Assembly: GCF_000620145.1 (NCBI RefSeq)
Contig: NZ_KK211081.1
Span: forward strand, 248,001 to 312,000
Direction: 5' to 3'
From: Deefgea rivuli DSM 18356
GTDB lineage: Bacteria > Pseudomonadota > Gammaproteobacteria > Burkholderiales > Chitinibacteraceae
DNA length: 64,000 bases
The notes under the pieces were generated by a model. That model had not been told where the DNA came from and did not search any database. It worked only from the letters and a program-made list of their open reading frames with translations. The position numbers and the translations under genes were made by a program. Position 1 is the first letter of the stretch. Each line of letters starts with the position of its first letter. Below are positions 1 through 9,063 of this stretch, in pieces.

Positions 1-1188
1 CTTCCATTCGGTCACAATCACCAAGGCATCCGCATTGCTGAGCACTTCTTTCGGGCTATCACCATAGGTTAGCCCTTCCCAGCCGGGCATCACACGCTGC
101 GCCTCATGAATGGCCACCGGATCATGTGCCGCCACGGTTGCACCCTGTTGCAGCAAATATTCGATCAACACTCTGCTCGGCGCATCGCGCATATCATCCG
201 TATTGGGCTTAAACGCCAATCCCCAGAGCGCAAAATGTTTGCCGCTTAAATTCGTGCCAAAACGCTGCACAATTTTATTCACCAGTACCGATTTTTGCGC
301 TTGATTCGCTTGCTCAACCGCATCAATGACGCGCAAATTGATGCCTACCTCTTGAGCGCTACGCTGCAAAGCCTGCACGTCTTTTGGGAAACACGAACCA
401 CCATAACCCACGCCAGGATATAAAAAATCATAACCAATCCGTGGGTCTGAACCGATTCCTTTACGCACCAACTCAATATCTGCGCCCATCAATTCAGACA
501 AATTGGCCAGCTCATTCATAAATGAGATCCGCGTCGCCAGCATCGCATTCGCCGCGTATTTGGTCAGCTCTGCCGAGCGCACATCCATAAATAAAATTCG
601 GTCATGGTTACGCACCAATGGCGCATATAGCGAATTCATTAAATCTTTTGCCGTATCGTCCTCAGTGCCGATAACGATGCGATCTGGACGCATAAAGTCT
701 TCGATCGCCGCGCCCTCTTTTAAAAACTCAGGATTAGAAACCAAAGCAAAACTAATCGCCGCGCCGCGCTGTGCTAATTCATGCCGAATTGCGGCCTGTA
801 CTTTATCGCCCGTTCCTACTGGAACCGTTGATTTATCAACAATCACTTTATAGCCATTCATATGGCGGCCAATATTGCGCGCCGCAGCCAATACATAAGT
901 TAAATCAGCCGAACCATCTTCATCAGCAGGTGTTCCGACAGCAATAAATTGAATCGTGCCATGCGCCACGGCTTCGGCGACATCGGTGGTAAAGCGCAAG
1001 CGACCCGCTGCGGCATTACGCTTGAGCATTTCTTCTAGGCCTGGCTCGAAAATTGGTATGCCGCCGTCTTGCAGCAACTGAATTTTGACGGCATCCACAT
1101 CCAGACACAGCACATCATTGCCATATTCCGCCAAACAGGTTCCCGTTACCAAGCCAACATAACCCGAACCAATGACCGTCACTTTCAT
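1..1188 (-). CDS. ugd: UDP-glucose 6-dehydrogenase, C-terminus cut by window edge
   Basis: This enzyme oxidises UDP-glucose to UDP-glucuronate with two NAD+, in the cytoplasm, supplying precursor for surface polysaccharides. The frame is open from the ATG at 1188 to the window edge (396 codons; the family is usually about 440-460 residues, so only the tail is missing). Visible are the N-terminal Rossmann motif [10 protein letters not shown], the signature [12 protein letters not shown], and the catalytic cysteine in YGGSCFPKD at about residue 266. It is a second nucleotide-sugar dehydrogenase in the window, distinct from wecC inside the exopolysaccharide locus. It starts 27 nt downstream of a dispersed repeat (1215-1317) that may contribute to its leader. 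The family assignment is firm. Confidence 0.95.
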   Translation of the reverse strand, partial: MKVTVIGSGYVGLVTGTCLAEYGNDVLCLDVDAVKIQLLQDGGIPIFEPGLEEMLKRNAAAGRLRFTTDVAEAVAHGTIQFIAVGTPADEDGSADLTYVLAAARNIGRHMNGYKVIVDKSTVPVGTGDKVQAAIRHELAQRGAAISFALVSNPEFLKEGAAIEDFMRPDRIVIGTEDDTAKDLMNSLYAPLVRNHDRILFMDVRSAELTKYAANAMLATRISFMNELANLSELMGADIELVRKGIGSDPRIGYDFLYPGVGYGGSCFPKDVQALQRSAQEVGINLRVIDAVEQANQAQKSVLVNKIVQRFGTNLSGKHFALWGLAFKPNTDDMRDAPSRVLIEYLLQQGATVAAHDPVAIHEAQRVMPGWEGLTYGDSPKEVLSNADALVIVTEWK

Positions 1189-1214
1189 TTAAATAATCCA
1201 ATTAAGTAGATAAG

Positions 1215-1317
1215 CAAAAGTTTTGGCCTAAGGCCACCCAGTCTTGCATCGTTGTCTCGCCTTGCCGTACTAAATGTACAGCCCGTGGCTTCGACGCCTT
1301 GCCATAAAAATTTTGCA
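1215..1317 (-). repeat. Dispersed ~100-bp repeat, copy A, upstream of ugd
   Basis: Read on the minus strand this stretch matches 8921-9017 over its whole length with a few small indels. Shared blocks include TTTTATGGCAAGGC near one end, AGTACGGCAA in the middle, and AGACAACGATGCAAGACTG followed by the palindrome GGCC(T)(T/G)AGGCC and AAAACTTTTGC at the other. The ends are short inverted repeats (GCAAAAnTTTT). No protein is convincing here. The rest of this gap, up to 1517, shows nothing recognisable. Confidence 0.75.
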
Positions 1318-1517
1318 CGAGTACTTAGATAAATTCGAAATTTGATATAACTTGCAAAGCAAAACGGTAATCGGTAGATCAAACCAGAGCATAAAAACAT
1401 GTATATGGCTGTAGGCTTTATTTTAAGCTGGCTACAAGCCCATACCATAACATACAGCATCGTGATGCTACAAAAACCTTAACGCAGATTGTTTACAATG
1501 ATATGACACAGCATTAA

Positions 1518-1886
1518 TCAGGCGTGCAATACCAACGCCAGTACACGGCGATCCTCTGCAGTGAGCACATTAAAAGTGCGGCACAATGCGCCCGTGTCCA
1601 TCGCATCAAGACCAATGCGTCGAGCAGATAAAGCAGCATAAAGTTGCGGATGCGGAAATTGAATTTTGCTACCTGTGCCTAGCAATACCAGCTCAGGCTC
1701 AAACTCCAGCAAAGCGACAAAATCATCGGCTTGCAAATCAGCAAACGACGTCGGCCGCCATGAATGCACGGCATTGGGCAGCACCAACAAACTCCCCTCA
1801 AAGCGCTCGTCATTAACCTTCACACCGCTGTCGTCGTAACCAGTAAATTGATTCACGTTTTTGGCTTTGGATTGATGTAACTTCAT
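1518..1886 (-). CDS. Mth938-like domain protein (DUF498 family)
   Basis: A 122-residue cytoplasmic protein of the Mth938/Xcc1710-like family (DUF498), function not established in bacteria. Supporting features are the family-like core with GYDDSGVKVN, LVLPNAVHSW and the central PELVLLGTGSK, followed by IGLDAMDTGALCRTFNVL near the C-terminus. I chose the ATG at 1886 because the frame upstream (to 2045) encodes basic sequence unlike the family, and an AAAGG lies about 10 nt before this ATG. It is a single gene, divergent from alaA. Family confidence is good; biological role unknown. Confidence 0.8.
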   Translation of the reverse strand: MKLHQSKAKNVNQFTGYDDSGVKVNDERFEGSLLVLPNAVHSWRPTSFADLQADDFVALLEFEPELVLLGTGSKIQFPHPQLYAALSARRIGLDAMDTGALCRTFNVLTAEDRRVLALVLHA

Positions 1887-2166
1887 TTGCGGTAAACCTT
1901 TATAAATTTTCAGAGTAAGTAACAGTACGCAAGTTTTCACGCAAAAACGCAAAGTCGTCGAGTATACAAATCGCCGAACATGCAGCAAGGCCGCATGGGT
2001 GCTTTTATCTGACGACTTATTTCGCCTGATTCTACCAAAGCCCATTCATTACAAACGGCAAAAATAGTCTTCATCTGTGCATTTAACGCACAAGGATGCC
2101 CATTTCACGCATTCTTCCCTTAGAATACGGGGTTTCCCCTGAAAAACCTTTGCGCAGGCCACACCC

Positions 2167-3411
2167 ATGGAAGCCATCCTCAAATCCAATAAATTATTGA
2201 ACGTCTGTTACGAAATTCGCGGGCCGATTCCGGAGCGAGCGCGGCAGATGGAAGAAGAAGGCCATCGCATTATTAAACTGAACATTGGCAATTTAGCCAA
2301 TTTTGGTTTTGATGCGCCCGAAGAAGTCGTCCAAGATGTGATCCGCAATTTAGCCAATTCCGCCGGTTATGTGGATTCCAAAGGCCTGTTTCAAGCGCGC
2401 AAAGCGATCATGCATTACACGCAGCAAAAACACATCAGCGACGTGACTGTCGATGATATTTACATCGGCAATGGCGCGTCCGAATTGATCGTCATGAGCA
2501 TGCAAGGCTTGCTCAATGACGGCGATGAAGTCTTGGTGCCGATGCCTGATTATCCGCTGTGGACTGCGGCGGTGAGTCTCTCGGGCGGCACGCCCAAACA
2601 TTATTTATGCGATGAAGCCGATGGCTGGTTGCCGTCGATTAGCGATATGCGCGCCAAAATCACCGCCAAAACCAAAGCGATTGTCGTCATCAACCCTAAT
2701 AACCCGACTGGCGCGCTGTATCCGAACTCGGTATTGCTCGACATCATTGCGCTAGCGCGTGAGTTTGGCCTGATTGTTTGCGCCGACGAAATTTACGACA
2801 AAGTGCTCTACGACGGCGTGAAACACACCTCGATTGCATCGCTCGCCGATGACGTGCTGTTTTTGACTTTTAACGGCCTCTCCAAAAACTATCGCGCCTG
2901 CGGCTATCGCTCGGGCTGGATGATAGTGTCGGGCGAGAAAAAACTCGCTAAAGATTACATCGAAGGTTTGAACACGCTGGCCACGATGCGCCTATGCGCC
3001 AATGTGCCATCGATGTACGCGATTCAAACCGCGCTCGGTGGCTATCAAAGCATTGACGATTTGGTGTGCGAAGGCGGACGACTCGCCAAGCAACGCGATT
3101 TAGCCTATGAAATGCTCTGTGCGATGCCCGGTGTTTCGGTAATCAAACCCAAGGCCGCGCTGTATATGTTCCCGAAGCTTGATCCGGCGATTTACCCGAT
3201 CAGCGACGATCAGCAATTTATGCTCGAACTACTCAACGAAGAAAAAGTACTGCTGGTACAAGGCACCGGATTTAACTGGAAAGAACACGACCATTTCCGC
3301 GTTGTGTTCCTGCCGAATCTGGACGATCTGGCCGATGCACTGAACCGCCTAGCGCGCTTTTTAACGCACTGGCGCAAACGCCATAGCACGGGCGAATTTG
3401 CCACTAAATAA
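2167..3411 (+). CDS. alaA: Glutamate-pyruvate aminotransferase AlaA
   Basis: A 414-residue PLP-dependent class I/II aminotransferase closely resembling E. coli AlaA (YfbQ), which makes alanine from pyruvate and glutamate. Visible are KLNIGN near residue 37, DIYIGNGASELI near 97, the substrate/cofactor motif NPNNPTGA at about 176, DEIYDKVLYD near 207, and the Schiff-base lysine K240 in NGLSKNYRACGYRSGW. Length is normal. It is followed by hom and thrC on the same strand, an arrangement common in betaproteobacteria linking alanine and threonine synthesis, but a 117-bp gap with two palindromes separates it from hom, so a separate transcript is possible. Confidence 0.92.
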   Translation: MEAILKSNKLLNVCYEIRGPIPERARQMEEEGHRIIKLNIGNLANFGFDAPEEVVQDVIRNLANSAGYVDSKGLFQARKAIMHYTQQKHISDVTVDDIYIGNGASELIVMSMQGLLNDGDEVLVPMPDYPLWTAAVSLSGGTPKHYLCDEADGWLPSISDMRAKITAKTKAIVVINPNNPTGALYPNSVLLDIIALAREFGLIVCADEIYDKVLYDGVKHTSIASLADDVLFLTFNGLSKNYRACGYRSGWMIVSGEKKLAKDYIEGLNTLATMRLCANVPSMYAIQTALGGYQSIDDLVCEGGRLAKQRDLAYEMLCAMPGVSVIKPKAALYMFPKLDPAIYPISDDQQFMLELLNEEKVLLVQGTGFNWKEHDHFRVVFLPNLDDLADALNRLARFLTHWRKRHSTGEFATK

Positions 3412-3420
3412 ATCGTTGGG

Positions 3421-3512
3421 TGGGTTAGCCGAAGGCGTAACCCAGCATTATTCAATCAGAAAATCATCAATAATAATCAATCATTTGTCGGGTTACGCTT
3501 CGCTAACCCGAC
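3421..3512. repeat. Two GGGTTA/TAACCC palindromes between alaA and hom
   Basis: Two hairpin-forming inverted repeats: 3421-3444 (arms TGGGTTA and TAACCCA) and 3487-3512 (arms GTCGGGTTA and TAACCCGAC around CGCTTCGC). Related arms recur in the next two gaps at 4880-4913 and 5224-5241. There is no T-tract, so they look like a small intergenic palindromic repeat family rather than classic terminators. Confidence 0.65.
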
Positions 3513-3528
3513 CTACGAGGAAGCAAAA

Positions 3529-4842
3529 ATGAAAGCAATCAATGTCGGCCTTTGCGGCGTGGGAACTGTTGGTGGCGGTACTGCCACCGTATTAAAGCGT
3601 AACTTTGATGAAATCACGCGCCGTGCTGGCCGCCCTATCGTCATTACGATGGCAGCGAACCGCGACCTCGTTCGCGCGCGCGAACTCGTCGGTGAAGGCG
3701 TTACGCTGACCGACAACGCAATGGACATCGTCAACAATCCTGATATCGACATCGTCGTTGAATTGATCGGCGGCACGACGATTGCCAAAGATTTGGTGTT
3801 GGCCGCGATCGCCAATGGCAAGCATGTCGTGACTGCAAACAAAAAACTGATCGCTGAATACGGCAATGAAATTTTTGCCAAAGCCCAAGAACGCGGCGTG
3901 ATGGTCGCATTTGAAGCCGCAGTTGCTGGCGGTATTCCAGTCATCAAAGCGCTGCGCGAAGGCCTGACCGCCAACAAAATCGAATGGGTGGCTGGCATTA
4001 TCAACGGCACATCGAACTTTATCCTGACCGAAATGCGCGACAAAGGCTCGGCATTTGCTGACGTATTAGCTGAAGCGCAACGCCTCGGCTACGCCGAAGC
4101 CGATCCAACATTTGATATCGAAGGCCACGACGCGGCACACAAATTGACGATCATGAGCGCGATTGCCTTCGGTATTCCAGTTCAATTTGATAAAGCGTAC
4201 TTAGAAGGCATCAGCAAACTGGATGCCGCCGATATTAAATACGCCGCCGAACTCGGCTACCGCATCAAACTACTCGGCATGACCCGTCGCCGCCCAAACG
4301 GCATTGAATTACGCGTTTCACCGACGCTCATTCCAGCTAACCGTTTGATCGCCAATGTCGATGGCGTGATGAATGCCGTGCTGGTGAAAGGCGACGCGGT
4401 TGGCGCAACAATGTATTACGGCCCAGGCGCTGGCGCTGAGCCAACTGCTTCATCGGTGATTGCCGATTTGGTCGACATCACTCGCCTACACACCGCCGAC
4501 CCAGAACACCGCGTGCCGCATTTGGCCTTCCAGCCTTCTGCGATTGCGAATCTACCGATTCTGCCGATTGATGAAGTGGAAACCTGCTATTACCTGCGCT
4601 TGTCAGCGAAAGACTTGCCGGGCGTATTGGCCGATGTAACCGGCATCTTGGCCGAAGGCCAGATTTCAGTTGATGCGATGCTGCAAAAACCAGCCGCTGC
4701 CGCAGGTGAAACCGCAGAAATCATTATCGTCACGCACATCGCGATTGAGAAAAACATCAACGTCGCCATCGCCAAAATCGAAGCTTTGGCCAGTACCGCA
4801 GGTAAAGTAGTGAAGTTGCGTTTGGAACATTTGAACGGTTAA
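3529..4842 (+). CDS. hom: Homoserine dehydrogenase
   Basis: Monofunctional homoserine dehydrogenase, 437 residues, reducing aspartate semialdehyde to homoserine for threonine and methionine synthesis. The N-terminal NAD(P)-binding loop GLCGVGTVGGG starts at residue 7. The catalytic-domain region contains AGIINGTSNFILTEM and GYAEADPTFDIEGHDAAHK, with the substrate-binding aspartates and the catalytic lysine region. An ACT-type regulatory domain occupies roughly residues 355-430 (YYLRLSAKDLPGVLADVTG), implying feedback control by threonine. The ATG at 3529 follows GAGG at a good distance. It lies upstream of thrC with one small gene between. Confidence 0.96.
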   Translation: MKAINVGLCGVGTVGGGTATVLKRNFDEITRRAGRPIVITMAANRDLVRARELVGEGVTLTDNAMDIVNNPDIDIVVELIGGTTIAKDLVLAAIANGKHVVTANKKLIAEYGNEIFAKAQERGVMVAFEAAVAGGIPVIKALREGLTANKIEWVAGIINGTSNFILTEMRDKGSAFADVLAEAQRLGYAEADPTFDIEGHDAAHKLTIMSAIAFGIPVQFDKAYLEGISKLDAADIKYAAELGYRIKLLGMTRRRPNGIELRVSPTLIPANRLIANVDGVMNAVLVKGDAVGATMYYGPGAGAEPTASSVIADLVDITRLHTADPEHRVPHLAFQPSAIANLPILPIDEVETCYYLRLSAKDLPGVLADVTGILAEGQISVDAMLQKPAAAAGETAEIIIVTHIAIEKNINVAIAKIEALASTAGKVVKLRLEHLNG

Positions 4843-4879
4843 TTGCATCGTAGTTTCGCGTTCTCATTTACAGCGCAAT

Positions 4880-4913
4880 GGTGGGTTACGGAATAAAAAC
4901 CGCCTAACCCACC
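4880..4913. repeat. GGTGGGTTA palindrome between hom and ABM gene
   Basis: Inverted repeat with arms GGTGGGTTA(CGG) and (CCGCC)TAACCCACC around AATAAAAA. Belongs to the same palindrome family as the elements at 3421-3512 and 5224-5241. Confidence 0.6.
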
Positions 4914-4935
4914 CTACGCCAGCCTTGGATGCCCG

Positions 4936-5223
4936 ATGATTCTTGAAATTGCACATTTAGACGTCATTCCAAATCAAGCTGCTGAATTTGAATTAGCTTT
5001 TTCGACGGCACAGCAGATTATTTCGACGATACCGGGCTATATCTCGCATGAGTTACAGCGGTGCTTAGAACGACCCAACCATTATGTTTTATTGGTGCGC
5101 TGGCAGACTTTAGAAGATCACACCAAAGGGTTTCGTGGCTCAGCGCAGTATCAAGATTGGAAACGTTTATTGCATCATTTTTATGATCCATTTCCGACGG
5201 TAGAGCATTACGAATGTGTGTAG
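4936..5223 (+). CDS. Antibiotic biosynthesis monooxygenase (ABM) domain protein
   Basis: A 95-residue single-domain protein with the dimeric alpha/beta-barrel pattern of ABM proteins: a first strand MILEIAHLDVIPN, a helix ending near 35 with IPGYISHELQRC, then YVLLVRWQTLEDHTKGFRGS and a terminal FYDPFPTVEHYE. Family members include quinol monooxygenase YgiN-like enzymes and haem-degrading proteins, but no catalytic residue distinguishes these here. It sits between hom and thrC, flanked by palindromic repeats, and no functional link to threonine synthesis is evident. The ribosome binding site is weak. Family call is good; substrate unknown. Confidence 0.8.
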   Translation: MILEIAHLDVIPNQAAEFELAFSTAQQIISTIPGYISHELQRCLERPNHYVLLVRWQTLEDHTKGFRGSAQYQDWKRLLHHFYDPFPTVEHYECV

Positions 5224-5241
5224 GGTGGGCTTTAGCCCACC
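5224..5241. repeat. GGTGGGCT palindrome after the ABM gene
   Basis: Eight-base arms GGTGGGCT/AGCCCACC with a two-base centre, starting one base after the stop codon at 5221-5223. Same style as the other palindromes in this cluster. Confidence 0.55.
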
Positions 5242-5301
5242 ATAAAAATCAATGGTATATCAACCTAAGCATTATAAACATTAACCTACAAGCAGATACC
5301 C

Positions 5302-6744
5302 ATGAACTATATCTCAACTCGTGGTGGCGTTCAGCCACAAGCCTTTAGCGATATTTTGCTCGGTGGCCTGATGGCCGATGGCGGATTGTCGATTCCGCAG
5401 CAATACCCGCAATTCACGCAAGCTGATTTAGAAAGCATGGCGTCGCTTAACTACCGCGATTTGGCTTTCGCAGTGATTAGCCGTTTTGTTGATGATATTC
5501 CTGCCGATGATCTCAAAGGGCTAATTGACAAAACCTATACGCCTGAAGTGTATTGCAATGGCCGCTCGAAAAACCAAGCCAGCCACATCACGCCGCTGAT
5601 TAAACTCGATAGCAATTTATACATTCAAGAACTTTCCAACGGCCCAACGCTGGCGTTCAAAGATATGGCGATGCAATTGCTCGGCAATTTGTTTGAATAC
5701 GTGCTGGACAAAAAAGGCGAACAAATCAACATCTTGGGCGCAACATCGGGCGATACTGGCTCGGCGGCCGAATACGCGATGCGCGGCAAAAAGGGCGTGA
5801 ATGTATTTATGTTGTCGCCTTTCGGCAAAATGAGCCCGTTCCAACGCGCACAAATGTTTAGCCTGCAAGACGAAAACATTTTCAACTTGTCAGTCCATGG
5901 TTTCTTCGACGCCTGCCAAGACATCGTTAAAGACGTGAATAAAGACGCAGAATTCAAAGCCCAATACAAAATCGGCGCGGTGAATTCGATCAACTGGGGC
6001 CGCATCGTCGCCCAAGTGGTGTATTACTTCAAAGGCTATTTCGCGATGGTTTTGGCGAGCGGCAAAAAAGTCGGCGATAAAGTCGATTTTTGCGTACCGT
6101 CGGGCAACTTCGGCAATATCTGCGCCGGCCATATCGCCCGCCAAATGGGTTTGCCCATCGGCCAATTGGTCGTTGCCACCAATGAAAATGACGTGCTCGA
6201 TGAATTCTTCAAAACCGGTGGCTACCACCCGCGTGGCTTGGATCGCACCTATGAAACCACCAGCCCATCGATGGACATTACCAAAGCATCGAACTTAGAA
6301 CGCTTTGTGTTTGACCTGATCGGCCGCGATGCCGAGCGCTTGGCGGCATTGTGGACATCAGTTGAAACTGGCGGTGGTTTCGAGTTGAGCGCGGAAGAGT
6401 TCGCCTTGATGCGCGATATCTACGGCTTTAAATCCGAAGCCAGCAATCACGCGGATCGAATCGCGAATATCCGTGAAGTGTTTGAGAAATACGGCGTGCA
6501 AATCGACCCACACACGGCCGATGGTTTCAAAGCCGCCAAAGCCCACCGCGATCCAGCCGTGCCGATGGTGATTATGGAAACCGCGCTGCCGGCGAAATTT
6601 GAAGACACCATGCTCGAAGCACTCAAACAAACGCCATTCCGCCCGAAAGGCTTGGCAGGCCTAGAAGCCTTGCCACAGCGCTTTGATGCGATTGAGGCCG
6701 ATGCTGAGCTAATCAAACAGTATTTGGTAGAACGGATTAAGTAA
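5302..6744 (+). CDS. thrC: Threonine synthase
   Basis: Threonine synthase (480 residues), the PLP enzyme converting O-phosphohomoserine to threonine. The sequence begins MNYISTRGG as in the E. coli-type long form. The PLP lysine is K120 in NGPTLAFKDMAMQLLG. ILGATSGDTGSAAEYAM binds the phosphate and VPSGNFGNICAGHIA lies in the cofactor site, near residue 255. Length and motifs are complete. It follows hom in the expected order. A bidirectional terminator at 6927-6954 lies downstream. Confidence 0.96.
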   Translation: MNYISTRGGVQPQAFSDILLGGLMADGGLSIPQQYPQFTQADLESMASLNYRDLAFAVISRFVDDIPADDLKGLIDKTYTPEVYCNGRSKNQASHITPLIKLDSNLYIQELSNGPTLAFKDMAMQLLGNLFEYVLDKKGEQINILGATSGDTGSAAEYAMRGKKGVNVFMLSPFGKMSPFQRAQMFSLQDENIFNLSVHGFFDACQDIVKDVNKDAEFKAQYKIGAVNSINWGRIVAQVVYYFKGYFAMVLASGKKVGDKVDFCVPSGNFGNICAGHIARQMGLPIGQLVVATNENDVLDEFFKTGGYHPRGLDRTYETTSPSMDITKASNLERFVFDLIGRDAERLAALWTSVETGGGFELSAEEFALMRDIYGFKSEASNHADRIANIREVFEKYGVQIDPHTADGFKAAKAHRDPAVPMVIMETALPAKFEDTMLEALKQTPFRPKGLAGLEALPQRFDAIEADAELIKQYLVERIK

Positions 6745-6784
6745 TCATCAATGTGAAATTGAGTATTTAAAAACCAAAAGCATT

Positions 6785-6878
6785 GTCCACGAAAGGCACG
6801 AAAAATACGAACAAGGAAAAAAATCAAACTACGTGGTGATTTTTGAATTTTTCCGTGCCTTTCGTGTTTTTCGTGGAC
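6785..6878. repeat. CCACGAAA inverted repeat downstream of thrC
   Basis: Left arm GTCCACGAAAGGCACGAAAA (6785-6804) pairs with two sites in the right arm, TTTCCGTGCCTTTCGTG and TTTTTCGTGGAC (6848-6878). A related element is at 43268-43392. No coding sequence is convincing inside it. Confidence 0.55.
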
Positions 6879-6926
6879 TCGGCTTTGAATTTTACTCACA
6901 GCATAAAGAATCTCTATAAATACACA

Positions 6927-6954
6927 AAAGCCCGCAGAGCAATCTGCGGGCTTT
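6927..6954. terminator. Bidirectional terminator between thrC and the REC-HATPase gene
   Basis: Stem AAAGCCCGCAGA / TCTGCGGGCTTT with a GCAA loop, A-rich and T-rich flanks, placed between convergent genes. Confidence 0.8.
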
Positions 6955-6977
6955 GTAATGTATATAGCTGCAAGTAT

Positions 6978-7880
6978 TTATTTACGCAGCACGCGGACCA
7001 ATACCTCGTTGCCTTTACCTTGGTACTCAAGGCTATCAAAAGACATCATCCGCGCCATTGAAATCCCTCGGCCATGCGGATCGAAGGCGCGTTCGGGAGA
7101 AAACTCCAAAAAAGGTTGCCAATCAAAACCTTGGCCTTGGTCCGTAATATGAATCTGAATTTCATCTTCACTACTGGCAAATTTAACCGCCACTTTTCGA
7201 TCCGCATATTGCGGATTAACTAAGCGCTCTTCGACTTCTTCTTGCCAGCGGCCCATTTGCAATAGGCGCGATTTATCCGCATAGCTAATCGCCAAATTGC
7301 CGTGCTCAATTGCATTCACCAGCAACTCAGATAAACCCATCGCAACGCGCTGCGGATCTGGACAGGCACGGGATAACATCAAGGTGAGCTGCCGCGCTTC
7401 ATCCAAAGTGCGGAAATGGAACTCGCCATTCACCAACAAGCGATAAGAATCAGCGTGCTGAGCAATCTGATCTTCTAACTGCTGACGATCTTTATGAAAG
7501 CCCACCGCTGCAGCAACAATCGCCAGCAGCATTTCACGCTGAAACGGCTTAATTAGATAGTAATATGCGCCAGCCGCCAAGCCTTCGCGCACGTTTTCAG
7601 CCGCGCCAACGGCAGTTTGCATAATGACGGGGATATGCTGGAAATCGGGGTGTTGCTTGAGTTTGGCCAGCACTTGCATGCCGTCCATGCGCGGCATCAT
7701 CCGATCGAGCAAAATCGTCGCAAAGCCCTGCTCATCGTGCTGCAAGATTTCCCAAGCCGCTTCGCCATCATCAGCGGTCACCGTTTCATAGCCCGCGTCG
7801 GCCAAATGCTCGGACAAAATTTCTAAATTAAACGGCTCGTCGTCCACAATTAAGACGCGATTAAATGCTTTTACGTGCAT
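6978..7880 (-). CDS. Response regulator fused to RsbW-type HATPase
   Basis: A 300-residue two-domain signalling protein. Residues about 7-120 form a CheY-like receiver: acidic pair DD at 13-14, phosphoacceptor D59 in LLDRMMPRMDG, and K111 in LIKPF. Residues about 165-298 form a GHKL ATPase domain of the anti-sigma/RsbW type: N-box GLSELLVNAIEHGNLAI, G1 box TDQGQGFDW, G2 GRGISMARMM. No histidine phosphoacceptor domain is seen, so it is not a normal sensor kinase. The likely role is phosphorylation-gated partner switching (inference). It starts 8 nt after the ParA gene stops, so the two are probably co-transcribed. Confidence 0.85.
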   Translation of the reverse strand: MHVKAFNRVLIVDDEPFNLEILSEHLADAGYETVTADDGEAAWEILQHDEQGFATILLDRMMPRMDGMQVLAKLKQHPDFQHIPVIMQTAVGAAENVREGLAAGAYYYLIKPFQREMLLAIVAAAVGFHKDRQQLEDQIAQHADSYRLLVNGEFHFRTLDEARQLTLMLSRACPDPQRVAMGLSELLVNAIEHGNLAISYADKSRLLQMGRWQEEVEERLVNPQYADRKVAVKFASSEDEIQIHITDQGQGFDWQPFLEFSPERAFDPHGRGISMARMMSFDSLEYQGKGNEVLVRVLRK

Positions 7881-7888
7881 ATTGACTC

Positions 7889-8686
7889 CTACGCTTGGCT
7901 CACTGCGGCCTGCGTTACTCCAGAAAGTTCAGCATAGAGCGCAGAAAATTCCAGTGCTAATTTATGCTTTGCGTCTAAAGCGATGAGCGGTGCGGCTTGA
8001 TCGTGCGATTCTCTTACTTTGACTGAACTGGATAAGCGTGACTGCAATACCGGCAGGCCTTGCGCTTCGAGTTCTTGTACCAAACGCTGCGGCAAGCTCG
8101 CGCGCGGCTGGTATTGGTTCACGACAATACCTTCGATTTTAAGTTGGCCATTATGATCTTGGCGAATTTCATCCACCCGTGCAATCAAGCCCAAGAGCGC
8201 GTCGCGCGAGAAGGTATCGCAATCAAATGGAATCAAACAGCCGGTTGCCGCAATCAGCGCCGACAAGGTAAAGAAATTAAGCGCGGGTGGTGTATCAATA
8301 TACACCTCATCAAATTGCCCAGTCAGCTCAGCTAGCGTTTCGCGCAGTTTGTAAATTTTATAACGTGATTCGAGTTTAACTTGCTGCTCGGCAATGCCAG
8401 GATGCGACGGCATAATAAACAGATTGGGAAATGGCGTGGCGTGGATGAATTCAGCTGGGCCTTTGGCATACAAAGAGTAATTGAGCACTTGATCAAAGAA
8501 TTCATTCAAGCTCGGCGTAATGCCATGCGCGGCAGTACCCAACACATAATGGCTGCTATTGCCTTGCGGGTCGAGATCGACAATCAGCACGCGTTTACCT
8601 TGCGCGGCGGCCACTGCAGCGAGATTCACGGTAATCGTTGATTTGCCAACGCCACCTTTTTGATTAAATACCACGCGTCGTAACAT
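7889..8686 (-). CDS. ParA/Soj-family ATPase
   Basis: A 265-residue deviant-Walker P-loop ATPase: FNQKGGVGKSTITVNLA at the N-terminus, DLDPQGNSS, and the Walker B-like YIDTPPALNFFTLSAL. Such proteins position plasmids, chromosomes, chemoreceptor arrays or other cargo by cycling on DNA or membranes. I start at the ATG at 8686, which has AAGG seven bases upstream, not at the upstream in-frame TTG. No ParB or parS-like sequence is beside it; its partner is the fused receiver/HATPase protein immediately downstream, suggesting a signalling or positioning pair rather than the main chromosome partitioning locus. Confidence 0.85.
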   Translation of the reverse strand: MLRRVVFNQKGGVGKSTITVNLAAVAAAQGKRVLIVDLDPQGNSSHYVLGTAAHGITPSLNEFFDQVLNYSLYAKGPAEFIHATPFPNLFIMPSHPGIAEQQVKLESRYKIYKLRETLAELTGQFDEVYIDTPPALNFFTLSALIAATGCLIPFDCDTFSRDALLGLIARVDEIRQDHNGQLKIEGIVVNQYQPRASLPQRLVQELEAQGLPVLQSRLSSSVKVRESHDQAAPLIALDAKHKLALEFSALYAELSGVTQAAVSQA

Positions 8687-8920
8687 GCTCAAGCCTTGTA
8701 GAAAATGCTGCAAACACTATACCACCGCCTAGATTGCGGCTGATGTAATCCATCTTGCTCGCGCTGGAATCTGCGTCATTTATGACGATTTGTTCAAGTA
8801 ATCGCCAATTCATTCCAATACAAAATCAGTTCCAAGCTCAGCAAAACGCACAATCTCAATCTTACATTACATCAAATGACTTGAAGCGCCGTCCTCTGCC
8901 CCCATTTGTTCAGTAATCAT

Positions 8921-9017
8921 GCAAAAGTTTTATGGCAAGGCATACAAGTAGACAGTACATATCAGTACGGCAAAGACAACGATGCAAGACTGAGTGGCCT
9001 GAGGCCAAAACTTTTGC
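8921..9017 (+). repeat. Dispersed ~100-bp repeat, copy B, upstream of htpG
   Basis: Matches the minus strand of 1215-1317. Ends are GCAAAAGTTTT and its near inverse AAAACTTTTGC. It ends 46 nt before the htpG start and has the same orientation towards htpG as copy A has towards ugd. It contains GTACATATCAGTAC and GGCCTGAGGCC palindromes. The rest of the 8687-9063 gap shows no gene; I did not find a convincing heat-shock promoter. Confidence 0.75.
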
Positions 9018-9063
9018 CTAAATATTTGATTTTTGTTCAACCCCATTAAGGACTCAATCCGCA

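Noticed and set aside
1185..1460. 91-codon frame on the minus strand between ugd and the Mth938-like gene
   Set aside because: It runs through the dispersed repeat and into the ugd start, has no recognisable domain, and its composition follows the repeat.
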